Part shown: one piece after another, positions 1 to 5,227 of the stretch | Layout: the number at the start of each line of letters is the position of its first letter | How positions within the stretch are numbered: the first letter of the stretch is position 1 | Origin: Prado023 sp032123675 | Lineage (GTDB): Bacteria > Actinomycetota > Actinomycetes > S36-B12 > CAIYMF01 | Direction of reading: 5' to 3' | Length of the DNA stretch: 10,337 nucleotides | NCBI GenBank assembly: GCA_032123675.1 | Contig: JAQBEX010000160.1 | Span: 1-10,337, forward strand | Notes under the pieces: generated by a model | What the model saw: the letters and a program-made list of their open reading frames with translations, nothing else | Told to the model about the DNA's origin: nothing | Database searches by the model: none | Translations under genes and position numbers: made by a program

Positions 1-224
1 TCGACATCACGGTGTCGACGATCTACCCGGGCTACATCCGCTCGGAGATGAACGAGTACGTCGAGAACGCCCCGTTCATGGTCGACACCGAGACCGGCGT
101 GCGCGCCATGGTGGCCGCCCTCGAGGCCGAGAAGGCCAACGCGCGCGTGCCGAGCTGGCCGTGGTGGCCGATGGGCACCGCCATGAAGTACGCACCCCTG
201 GGAGTAGTGCGCAAACTGATGTGA
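1..224 (+). CDS. Short-chain dehydrogenase/reductase (SDR), C-terminal fragment
   Basis: This is the last 73 codons of a gene that begins before the window; the frame runs from base 3 to a TGA at 222-224. The fragment reads DITVSTIYPGYIRSEM at its start. The PGYIRSEM segment fits the stretch that follows the catalytic Tyr-x-x-x-Lys in classical SDR enzymes, where PG plus a T/S-x-M/L motif contacts the NAD(P) cofactor. The tail (VPSWPWWPMGTAMKYAPLGVVRKLM) is the Trp/Pro-rich ending often seen in actinobacterial SDR oxidoreductases. The Rossmann Gly-rich loop and the active-site Tyr/Lys lie outside the window, so substrate and cofactor cannot be judged. The GTG at 12 is an internal Val codon, not a start. 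Family assignment is fairly firm; specific function is unknown. Confidence 0.8.
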   Translation, partial: DITVSTIYPGYIRSEMNEYVENAPFMVDTETGVRAMVAALEAEKANARVPSWPWWPMGTAMKYAPLGVVRKLM

Positions 225-227
225 GCC

Positions 228-250
228 CGGGGCCGCATCGGGCCGCCCCG
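228..250 (+). terminator. Possible weak hairpin terminator after the SDR gene
   Basis: Four bases after the SDR stop, CGGGGC (228-233) can pair with GCCCCG (245-250) around an 11 nt loop. There is no U-tract, which is common for actinobacterial terminators but also means chance pairing in GC-rich DNA cannot be excluded. Confidence 0.3.
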
Positions 251-321
251 CCACCCCCCGGGATCGGCGATCCGTGCAGGTTGCGAACCCACTAGCGTCG
301 CCAACCTACACAGATCCGTGG
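243..321 (+). repeat. Tandem element copy 1, hairpin-forming core
   Basis: This stretch matches 409-488 closely. It starts with CCGCCCCGCCA then CCCCCCGGGATC, followed by an imperfect hairpin. The pairs are GATC (269-272) with GATC (313-316), GTG (274-276) with CAC (309-311), AGGTTG (278-283) with CAACCT (302-307), and CGA (284-286) with TCG (298-300). The opposed mismatches are C273/A312 and C277/A308, and C301 is bulged. The loop is 287-297. The 19 nt core CCCACTAGCGTCGCCAACC is identical in copy 2. Orientation is arbitrary; I know of no named family for it. Confidence 0.8.
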
Positions 322-332
322 GGCAGCCGTCC

Positions 333-556
333 GGAACCGCCGCTCGTGGAGCCGAAGTCCGGGGCCGGGCGGGTGGCCAGAACGGCCAGGGCGGCAGCCG
401 GGGCCAGACCGCCCCGCCAGCCCCCCGGGATCACGGAACCGTGCAGGTTGCCGACCCACTAGCGTCGCCAACCCACACAGTTCCGCGGAACCGCCGTGGT
501 TCGGAACCGCCGTGCGTCGGGCAGGCGCTCGTCGGGGCAGGCGCTCGGAACCGCCG
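333..556 (+). repeat. Four GGAACCGCCG motifs and an 11 nt direct repeat
   Basis: GGAACCGCCG occurs exactly at 333-342, 487-496, 503-512 and 547-556. GCAGGCGCTCG occurs at 521-531 and again at 538-548 (17 bp period). The motif at 333 and that at 503 lie at equivalent places in units 1 and 2 of the tandem element; the others look like local secondary duplications. Confidence 0.65.
409..488 (+). repeat. Tandem element copy 2, hairpin-forming core
   Basis: This is the second copy, about 167 bp downstream of the first. The hairpin arms are CGGAAC (434-439) with GTTCCG (480-485), GTG (441-443) with CAC (476-478), GGTTG (446-450) with CAACC (469-473), and CGA (452-454) with TCG (465-467). Compared with copy 1, the pair T271-A314 has become A438-T481, a double change that keeps pairing, and the outer stem gains two G-C pairs. 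One inner pair is lost (A445 opposite C474). Confidence 0.8.
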
Positions 557-574
557 TTCGCGGGGCCGCCCAGC

Positions 575-604
575 ACCGCCCCTGAGCCAGCCCCCCGGGA
601 TCAC
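575..604 (+). repeat. Tandem element copy 3, truncated
   Basis: ACCGCCCC (575-582), a 3 nt insertion, and then GCCAGCCCCCCGGGATCAC (586-604), which is identical to 416-434 of copy 2. Similarity stops there, before the first hairpin arm, so this is a partial third unit abutting the DUF3037 gene end. The C6 boxes of the three copies begin at 254, 421 and 591, giving a period of 167-170 bp. Confidence 0.65.
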
Positions 605-618
605 CCAGCGCCGCCCCC

Positions 619-638
619 CTCGGCTGGGGTCAGCCGAG
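619..638 (-). terminator. Hairpin across the DUF3037 stop codon
   Basis: A perfect 8 bp stem pairs CTCGGCTG (619-626) with CAGCCGAG (631-638) around a 4 nt loop. It encloses the TGA stop codon of the DUF3037 gene (minus strand 632-630). There is no U-tract; the minus strand continues with a G-rich run. It could act as a U-less terminator or 3'-end stabiliser for the kinase/DUF3037 transcript, but its position inside the last codons is unusual. Confidence 0.5.
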
Positions 639-1010
639 CATCGCCCTGGCTATCCGGGCCAGATCCGCGGCGGGATCCTCCGTCACGCCGGTGTGCACCG
701 GGCCCGGCTGGATGGCGACGCTGCGGGGAGCCGTCAGCCAACGGAACCTGCGCCCGGGGTCCGCCTGCCCCGCCCCGCCTGCCGACGCCGCGCCATGCGC
801 CACCTCCCGCGCCGCCGCGAGCGCATCGACGATCGCCTCGAGATCTGCCTGCGGCCACAGCGCACCGATCGGGCTCAGGTCGGCACGCACTGTCATCCCG
901 AGGAAGGCTGCCTGCTGGCAGTACAGAAGCACCGCACCGTTGACGAACTCGCCCCGGTCGACGCGGGGCACCACCCGCAGCACGGCGTACTCGAAGGGCA
1001 TGGGGTTCAT
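630..1010 (-). CDS. DUF3037 domain protein, partner of HipA-like kinase
   Basis: This 126-residue protein fits the DUF3037 family, which has no established function. The family-like segments visible are EYAVLRVVPR (7-16), RGEFVNGAVLLYC (19-31) and, after a short variable Ala/Gly-rich linker (about 70-86), RFRWLTAPRSVAIQPGPVHT (88-107) and TEDP (110-113). Length is normal for the family and no signal peptide or membrane segment is seen, so it should be cytoplasmic. The ATG at 1010-1008 overlaps the kinase TGA (1009-1007) as ATGA, implying translational coupling; a GGGCGG run just upstream may serve as ribosome binding site. A second in-frame ATG lies three codons later. There is no helix-turn-helix, so it is not a HipB-like antitoxin. 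The constant pairing of the two genes is known in actinobacteria; that it regulates or is phosphorylated by the kinase is inference. Confidence 0.85.
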   Translation of the reverse strand: MNPMPFEYAVLRVVPRVDRGEFVNGAVLLYCQQAAFLGMTVRADLSPIGALWPQADLEAIVDALAAAREVAHGAASAGGAGQADPGRRFRWLTAPRSVAIQPGPVHTGVTEDPAADLARIARAMLG

Positions 1011-1888
1011 GAGTCCGCCCGCCCGATCTTCAGCTCAGGGATCCACTCCGGCGGACCGGGACTCGCCCGACCCGAAACGCGATGACCCCGATCGTCGCGG
1101 GCCGCACCGCGCGCAACGTCGGAGACCAGCTGCGGGACCCAGCTCCCCCGTTGGGCCACGCGGGCGGTCAGGAACTGCGCATACGCCGCCCGCACCTGCC
1201 CCACACCGCCCCACGCCTGCACCTCGGACTCCAGCCACGCGTCCGGCACCGCAGCGACGGCCTTGGTGACAAGCACGAGCATGTCCAGCCCCTGGATGGC
1301 GGCGTCCGCCTCGGCGACCCTCGGTGCGCACTCGACCAGGACATGGTCGGTCACGTCGTAGGGCCGGGTTGCGAAGCGGTCCACCTGGTCGGGCCTCCCC
1401 GGCGCCCAGGCATGGTGGAACGTGAGCGCCGCGCCATGGTCGATCAGTTGCAGCTCTCGGTGCCAGAGCAGCATGTTGGGGTTGCGCCAGGAGCGATCCA
1501 CATTGTTGACCAGCGCGTCGAGCCAGATGACCCGCCCGGCCAGCCCCGGGTCCACCGTCGGGCCGGGCCCCACGTCGAGCGCACCGGGGAGGAAGTCGAT
1601 GCCCAGGTTGGTCCCCGCTGAGGCACGCAGCAGGTGCTGGACCTCCTCGTCCGGTTCGGCCGGGGCCATCTCCGCGGGCACGTCGATGGGGACCCAACGC
1701 GGCACGCGCAGCCCGATCCCGGATGCCAGCCCCGCGCAGATCACCTCCGCGACCAGCGCCCGCGGCCCCTGGCCAGCGCCGCGGAACTTGACCACGTACA
1801 TGCCGAGGTCGTCGGCCTCCATCAGCCCGGGCAGCGAGCCGCCCTCGCGCAACGGGGTCACGTACCGCGTCGCGCGCACCGGATCCAC
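1007..1888 (-). CDS. HipA-like (HipA_2 family) protein kinase
   Basis: The 293-residue product resembles the HipA-like kinase domain family, distant relatives of the HipA serine kinase. Visible elements (numbered from the GTG at 1888) are a Gly-rich loop GGSLPG (16-21), a probable ATP-binding Lys34 in YVVKFRG, a possible helix-C Glu48 in ALVAEVI, the catalytic-loop motif NVDRSWRNPN with Asp131 and Asn136, and the metal-binding Asp150 in LIDHGAAL. All key residues appear intact, so an active kinase is likely; its target is unknown. The open frame extends upstream to an ATG at 1993, but that extension reads through a DNA repeat as low-complexity sequence, and family similarity starts near RATRYVTPLREGG. 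I therefore chose the GTG at 1888; the GTG at 1879 is an alternative. A TACGCT box 7 nt before the chosen start suggests a leaderless mRNA. It is co-transcribed with the DUF3037 gene. Confidence 0.85.
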   Translation of the reverse strand: MDPVRATRYVTPLREGGSLPGLMEADDLGMYVVKFRGAGQGPRALVAEVICAGLASGIGLRVPRWVPIDVPAEMAPAEPDEEVQHLLRASAGTNLGIDFLPGALDVGPGPTVDPGLAGRVIWLDALVNNVDRSWRNPNMLLWHRELQLIDHGAALTFHHAWAPGRPDQVDRFATRPYDVTDHVLVECAPRVAEADAAIQGLDMLVLVTKAVAAVPDAWLESEVQAWGGVGQVRAAYAQFLTARVAQRGSWVPQLVSDVARGAARDDRGHRVSGRASPGPPEWIPELKIGRADS

Positions 1889-1900
1889 CGGCCCAGCGTA
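1889..1900 (-). promoter_or_regulatory. Predicted -10 box and leaderless start of HipA-like kinase
   Basis: On the minus strand TACGCT (1900-1895) matches the actinobacterial TANNNT -10 pattern. Six bases then lead to the GTG at 1888, so transcription would begin at or next to the start codon. No convincing -35 hexamer or Shine-Dalgarno sequence is seen. The same spacing supports this GTG over the upstream ATG at 1993. Confidence 0.45.
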
Positions 1901-1915
1901 GGGCCCGGGCGACCC

Positions 1916-1980
1916 CGAGGCGGGGCGCACCGTCACCCCGGCGGCCCAACCGCCCGAACCTGCGCGCACCATCACCCCGG
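1916..1980. repeat. 65 bp intergenic repeat, copy A
   Basis: This 65 bp unit matches 2013-2077 at 61 of 65 positions. It contains a GGCGG-CCCAA-CCGCC mini-hairpin (1940-1954) and CACCGTCACCCCGG / CACCATCACCCCGG sub-repeats. It lies directly upstream of the predicted -10 box of the kinase gene, in the divergent promoter region. Confidence 0.85.
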
Positions 1981-2012
1981 AGCGCACCATCACCCCCGGC
2001 GGCCCAACCGCC
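1981..2012. repeat. Partial 32 bp repeat unit between the two 65 bp copies
   Basis: GCGCACCATCACC followed by the GGCGG-CCCAA-CCGCC mini-hairpin (1998-2012) repeats the middle of the 65 bp unit with one extra C. The whole array therefore has a 97 bp period made of one full and one partial unit. Confidence 0.75.
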
Positions 2013-2077
2013 CGAGGCGGGGCTCACCGTCACCCCGGCGGCCCAACGGCCCGAACCTGCAGGCACCATCACCCCGG
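2013..2077. repeat. 65 bp intergenic repeat, copy B
   Basis: This is the second full copy, ending 10 bases before the predicted -10 box of the hydrolase gene. It differs from copy A at four places: G to T in GCGCAC, C to G in the CCAACCGCC segment, and a two-base change that turns CTGCGCGC into CTGCAGGC. The mini-hairpin is changed here (GGCC-CAAC-GGCC can pair instead). Confidence 0.85.
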
Positions 2078-2087
2078 TGCCCGCGGC

Positions 2088-2118
2088 TAGGCTCATCCCC
2101 GCACCACGACCAGAGGAG
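2088..2118 (+). promoter_or_regulatory. Predicted -10 box and ribosome binding site of the alpha/beta hydrolase gene
   Basis: TAGGCT at 2088-2093 fits the TANNNT -10 consensus and would place a transcription start near 2100, giving a leader of about 24 nt. AGGAG at 2114-2118 is a clear Shine-Dalgarno sequence five bases before the ATG at 2124. No -35 box is obvious, because that position falls in repeat copy B. Confidence 0.5.
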
Positions 2119-2123
2119 CCACC

Positions 2124-2918
2124 ATGAGCCGTCCGCCCGCACTCCTGCTGATGCACGGGGTTGGCGACGCCGGCGCGTGCTGGGCGCCGTTCGTCCGCCA
2201 GCTGCGGGCGCGCCCGGGGATGGCTGACCTGCGCGTGGCGACCCCTGACGCCCCGGCGCACGGCGGCCGGATCGCCGAGCCGGGGCACACGATCGCCTGG
2301 GCCGACCAACTCACCGAGGCCATCGAGATCGCCGAGGAACTCGTCGCGGAGACTGGCGCACCGATCGTGTCCGCTGGGCACTCCATGGGCTCGTTGACCG
2401 CGCTCGGACTGTCGGCCACGCGCCCGGACCTGGTGGTTGCCACGTTCCTCGAGGATCCGCCGTTCCTGGCGGCGCTGCCCCCGGTTGACGCCCCGGCAGG
2501 GGCGGGCCAGGACCTCGCGGATCTCAGCGAGCTGCGCGTGTGGTTCGCCCAGTTGCAGTCCGTGCCGCTCGAGCAGCTCATCGCGTCCGCCCGGGCGGAG
2601 CACCCGACCTGGGCCCCGGGCGAGTACGAGCCGTGGGCCCGGGCCAAGCAGGCGGTGGACCTCGCCGCCTTCCAGGCCGATGTGGGCTGGCTGCACGCCG
2701 ACAGCGCCCGGATCATCCGCACAGCCCCGGGGCCGGTCGTGGTCGCCGCCGGCCGCGCAGAGCTCGGTGGCCTGGTCGCGCCGGCCGCCGAGGCCGACCT
2801 GGTACGCCTGCCCGGGTGGCACGTCACCAGGCTGCCCACCGGTCACGACGTCCGGCGCGACGCCCCTGAAGCCACTGTCGCCCTCCTCGCGGATCTGATC
2901 GACTCGGTCAGTTCGTGA
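2124..2918 (+). CDS. Alpha/beta hydrolase, cytoplasmic
   Basis: The 264-residue protein has the alpha/beta hydrolase fold. After beta strand ALLLM comes the oxyanion-type HGVG (11-14). The nucleophile elbow is GHSMG (85-89) with Ser87, and GHDVRRDAP near the end supplies His241 as the catalytic base. The acid is probably Asp111 in FLEDPP or another Asp before the His strand; this cannot be settled by eye. No signal peptide or membrane segment is present. The ATG start is backed by AGGAG at the right distance. The stop overlaps the start of the transporter gene by GTGA, so the two are translated from one mRNA and probably act on a shared compound. The family includes esterases, lactonases and C-C hydrolases, and the substrate cannot be inferred. 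Confidence 0.85.
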   Translation: MSRPPALLLMHGVGDAGACWAPFVRQLRARPGMADLRVATPDAPAHGGRIAEPGHTIAWADQLTEAIEIAEELVAETGAPIVSAGHSMGSLTALGLSATRPDLVVATFLEDPPFLAALPPVDAPAGAGQDLADLSELRVWFAQLQSVPLEQLIASARAEHPTWAPGEYEPWARAKQAVDLAAFQADVGWLHADSARIIRTAPGPVVVAAGRAELGGLVAPAAEADLVRLPGWHVTRLPTGHDVRRDAPEATVALLADLIDSVSS

Positions 2919-4015
2919 CCCACGAGCACCTCACGAGTGGCCCGCCCGACCCGGTCACGGGAGCCCCCGCCCCGCCCACTCCCGAGGACGTCAACCAGGA
3001 GATCGCCGCGGCCGCGGCTACGACCGCCGCTGCAACCACCGCCGCAACCACCGCCACACCTGCGACCGCGACCGCACCCGACGCTGCGGCCCCGCCCCGT
3101 GGGTTCGTCCGACGCCCCGTCCTGGGCTACGTGCTCTACCTGTCCGGAGCGCTCTTCTTCGGGATCAACGGAACGGTCAGCAAGGTGCTGCTCACCTCGG
3201 TCGGCGACGCCGCTCGGGTGTCGCAACTGCGGGTCACGTTCGCGTTCCTGATCCTGTTGGCCGTTGTCGCCGCGACCAACCCGCGATCGCTGCCGCTGCG
3301 GCGCGCGGAGATCCCGCTGGTGGCCGCCTACGGGATCCTGGGCGTGGCCATGACACAGTGGCTGTTCTTCGTCGCCCTGACCCGCCTTCCGGTCGGGATC
3401 GCCCTCCTGATCGAGTTCACCGCCCCGATCATGGTGGTGCTGTGGGTGCGCTACGGCTGGCATCGTCCCGTCCGCAACACGGTGTGGCTGGGCCTCGCCC
3501 TGGCGATGGTGGGCCTGGCGATGGTGGCCCAGATCTGGCTGGGCCTGACCTTGAACGCGCTGGGGGTCACCGCCGCGTTCGGGGCGGCCATGGCACTGGC
3601 CCTGTACTACGTGCTCGGCGAGACCAACAGCCAGGACCGCGACCCGGTCTCGCTGACGCTGTGGGGCTTCGCGTTCGCGGCCCTCATGTGGGCTGTCGCG
3701 CTGCCGTGGTGGCGCTTCCCGTGGAGCGCCCTCGACGGCACCGCCAACCCCTTCGGCGAGGGTACGGGGAGCGTTCCGCTGTGGGGCCTGGCGGCCTGGA
3801 TGGTCGTACTCGGCACGATCGCACCCTTCTGGCTGGTGCTGGCGGCCATCCGACACATCGGGGCTGCTGGGGCGAGCATCATCGGGTTGAGCGAGCCGTT
3901 CATCGCCGCCCTGGTCGCCTGGGTGATCCTGGGCGAGGTCCTGACCCCCCTGCAGCTCCTCGGCGGTGCTGTGATCCTGACCGGCGTCGTGGTCGCCGAG
4001 CGCGCCCGCAGCTGA
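2915..4015 (+). CDS. EamA/DMT-superfamily transporter
   Basis: This 366-residue membrane protein has the ten-helix architecture of the drug/metabolite transporter superfamily, built from two EamA repeats (about residues 70-205 and 216-360). The second repeat ends in the typical SEPFIAALVAWVILGEVLTP segment (326-345) followed by a final Gly-rich helix LLGGAVILTGVVVAE. Such proteins export or import small metabolites or amino acids across the cytoplasmic membrane; substrate is unknown. The GTG start at 2915 overlaps the hydrolase TGA and has no strong Shine-Dalgarno sequence, so expression likely depends on coupling. The first ~66 residues form an unusual Thr/Ala/Pro-rich low-complexity tail before helix 1, encoded partly by ACCACCGCC-type repeats near 3030-3060. 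It may be a cytoplasmic extension, or the true start could lie further in. Confidence 0.87.
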   Translation: MTHEHLTSGPPDPVTGAPAPPTPEDVNQEIAAAAATTAAATTAATTATPATATAPDAAAPPRGFVRRPVLGYVLYLSGALFFGINGTVSKVLLTSVGDAARVSQLRVTFAFLILLAVVAATNPRSLPLRRAEIPLVAAYGILGVAMTQWLFFVALTRLPVGIALLIEFTAPIMVVLWVRYGWHRPVRNTVWLGLALAMVGLAMVAQIWLGLTLNALGVTAAFGAAMALALYYVLGETNSQDRDPVSLTLWGFAFAALMWAVALPWWRFPWSALDGTANPFGEGTGSVPLWGLAAWMVVLGTIAPFWLVLAAIRHIGAAGASIIGLSEPFIAALVAWVILGEVLTPLQLLGGAVILTGVVVAERARS

Positions 4016-4016
4016 C

Positions 4017-5216
4017 TCAGCCCTTCTCGAGCTCCTTGACGAAGTCCTCGATCTGGTCGTGATACCCCTCGGGATCGACGTTCCATGCCAGCACGTGGTC
4101 GGCACCGTCGACCAGCACGTAGGTGCCACCCTCACCGGCCAGCCGCATGAACCTGTCGTTCACCGCCCTCGGGACCGTCTCGTCATCGGTGCCCTGGAAG
4201 GTCAGCAGCGGCACGGTCACGAGGTCGTCGATGTCGGTGTAGTTGATCGCCGAGAAGTCGACGCCGTACCGGAACGACACCATCATCATCGCCGCGTCCT
4301 CCAGGGACTCCGGGATGGCCAGCCCGCCGATCGGCAGGGTCCGGTAGTCAGCGGCGTAGTCGAGGACGTCCTCCAAGCTCGAGGCCGGCGAGTCGAGGAT
4401 GATCCCGTCCACCTTGCGGGCCAGGTTCCCGCGAGCCATGAAGCCGAGCGTCACGGCACCCCCATGACTGGTGCCCCCCAGGATGATCGTGTTCGCCCCC
4501 TGGTCCTCGACGTACCTGACGGCTGCTTCGAGCTCCTGCCACTCCGTACGGCCGTAGTGGACCATGCCGTCCTCGTAGGGGGGTGCCCCGACGTCACCGG
4601 TGTACGTGATGGCCAGCACGTTGTACTTGCGCTTGTGCAGCGAGCGGGCCATCCGCAGCGTGTCCGAGCGGGCCGCACCCTTCCCGTGGGTGAGGATCGC
4701 CCACTTGTCCGACTCCTTGGCAGCCGGGATCTGCCACGCGGGGAACACCCGGCCGTCCAGGGTGGTGACGTCGACGTACTCAGCGTCCAAGCCGGCCTGC
4801 TCCGGTGTCAGCCAGACGTCATGGGAGAGCCCGTAGCGGTCCCCCACCCGGGGCGAGTCCCCCACCACGTCGATCACGGGCCGGGTCTGCTCGGGACCCT
4901 CGCCGGGCGCCGCCGGGCCCACGACGAGCAGCGTCTCACCCATGACCAGGCCCACGACCGCGTTGTCGAACTTCGTCTCGTCGAGGTACTCGTCATCCGG
5001 GCGGATCGTCACGAGCAGGTCCTCGCGGGTGCCGTCGAAAGCAACCACCTGCCCGCCCTGAAGGTCGGCGGGATCGTACGGCTTGGACTTCAGCGCATCC
5101 TCATAGACCAGCCCCGAGAAGTACCAGGCGCCGCCCACGTAGAACACCCCCACCAGCGCGATCGCACTGAAGAGGACGACCCACGGCCACCTGCGGCGCT
5201 TGCGCGATCGAGTCAT
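4017..5216 (-). CDS. Membrane-anchored alpha/beta hydrolase
   Basis: The 399-residue protein starts with a positively charged stretch (RSRKRRR, 3-9) and one hydrophobic segment (about 11-30), which fits a signal anchor with the rest outside the cytoplasm. A poorly conserved N-terminal part (about 35-170) precedes the hydrolase fold: ILTHGKG (174-180), nucleophile elbow GGTSHGG with Ser250, FQGTDDETVP with probable acid Asp345, and DGADH with His374. A complete catalytic triad is therefore visible. It resembles serine aminopeptidase/dienelactone-type hydrolases of unknown substrate. The ATG at 5216 follows a GGGGGA ribosome site and lies 11 bases behind the UPF0182 stop, so the two genes probably form an operon. 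Its stop faces the transporter stop with one base between. Confidence 0.85.
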   Translation of the reverse strand: MTRSRKRRRWPWVVLFSAIALVGVFYVGGAWYFSGLVYEDALKSKPYDPADLQGGQVVAFDGTREDLLVTIRPDDEYLDETKFDNAVVGLVMGETLLVVGPAAPGEGPEQTRPVIDVVGDSPRVGDRYGLSHDVWLTPEQAGLDAEYVDVTTLDGRVFPAWQIPAAKESDKWAILTHGKGAARSDTLRMARSLHKRKYNVLAITYTGDVGAPPYEDGMVHYGRTEWQELEAAVRYVEDQGANTIILGGTSHGGAVTLGFMARGNLARKVDGIILDSPASSLEDVLDYAADYRTLPIGGLAIPESLEDAAMMMVSFRYGVDFSAINYTDIDDLVTVPLLTFQGTDDETVPRAVNDRFMRLAGEGGTYVLVDGADHVLAWNVDPEGYHDQIEDFVKELEKG

Positions 5217-5227
5217 GGGATCCCCCG

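Larger units (their letters stand above)
225..629. other. Non-coding stretch between SDR and DUF3037 genes, filled by tandem repeats
   Basis: The 405 bases between the SDR stop and the DUF3037 stop carry no convincing gene. The open frames that cross it are read-through of GC-rich DNA and of the antisense of the neighbouring genes. The content is about 2.2 diverged tandem copies of a ~167 bp unit (listed separately) plus a cluster of GGAACCGCCG motifs. Both flanking genes end here, so the region is a 3'-3' intergenic spacer; it need not hold promoters. Confidence 0.8.

Noticed and set aside
243..604. CRISPR array
   Set aside because: There are only about 2.2 copies, the period is ~167 bp, the unit is mostly conserved rather than repeat-plus-unique-spacer, and no cas gene is in the window.
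318..1085. A 255-codon plus-strand open frame crossing the repeat region
   Set aside because: It runs from the non-coding repeats into the antisense of the DUF3037 gene and lacks any domain or a credible ribosome site.
630..1888. Classical HipBA toxin-antitoxin module
   Set aside because: No helix-turn-helix HipB-like protein is encoded next to the kinase, and the partner is DUF3037.
243..2077. Common origin of the 167 bp element and the 65 bp promoter repeats
   Set aside because: They share only short strings such as GCAGGTT (in opposite orientation), which is not more than expected in GC-rich DNA.
1035..2846. A 603-codon minus-strand open frame over the hydrolase and kinase genes
   Set aside because: It spans two real genes in a shifted or antisense frame and includes the intergenic repeats as low-complexity peptide; no family similarity is visible.
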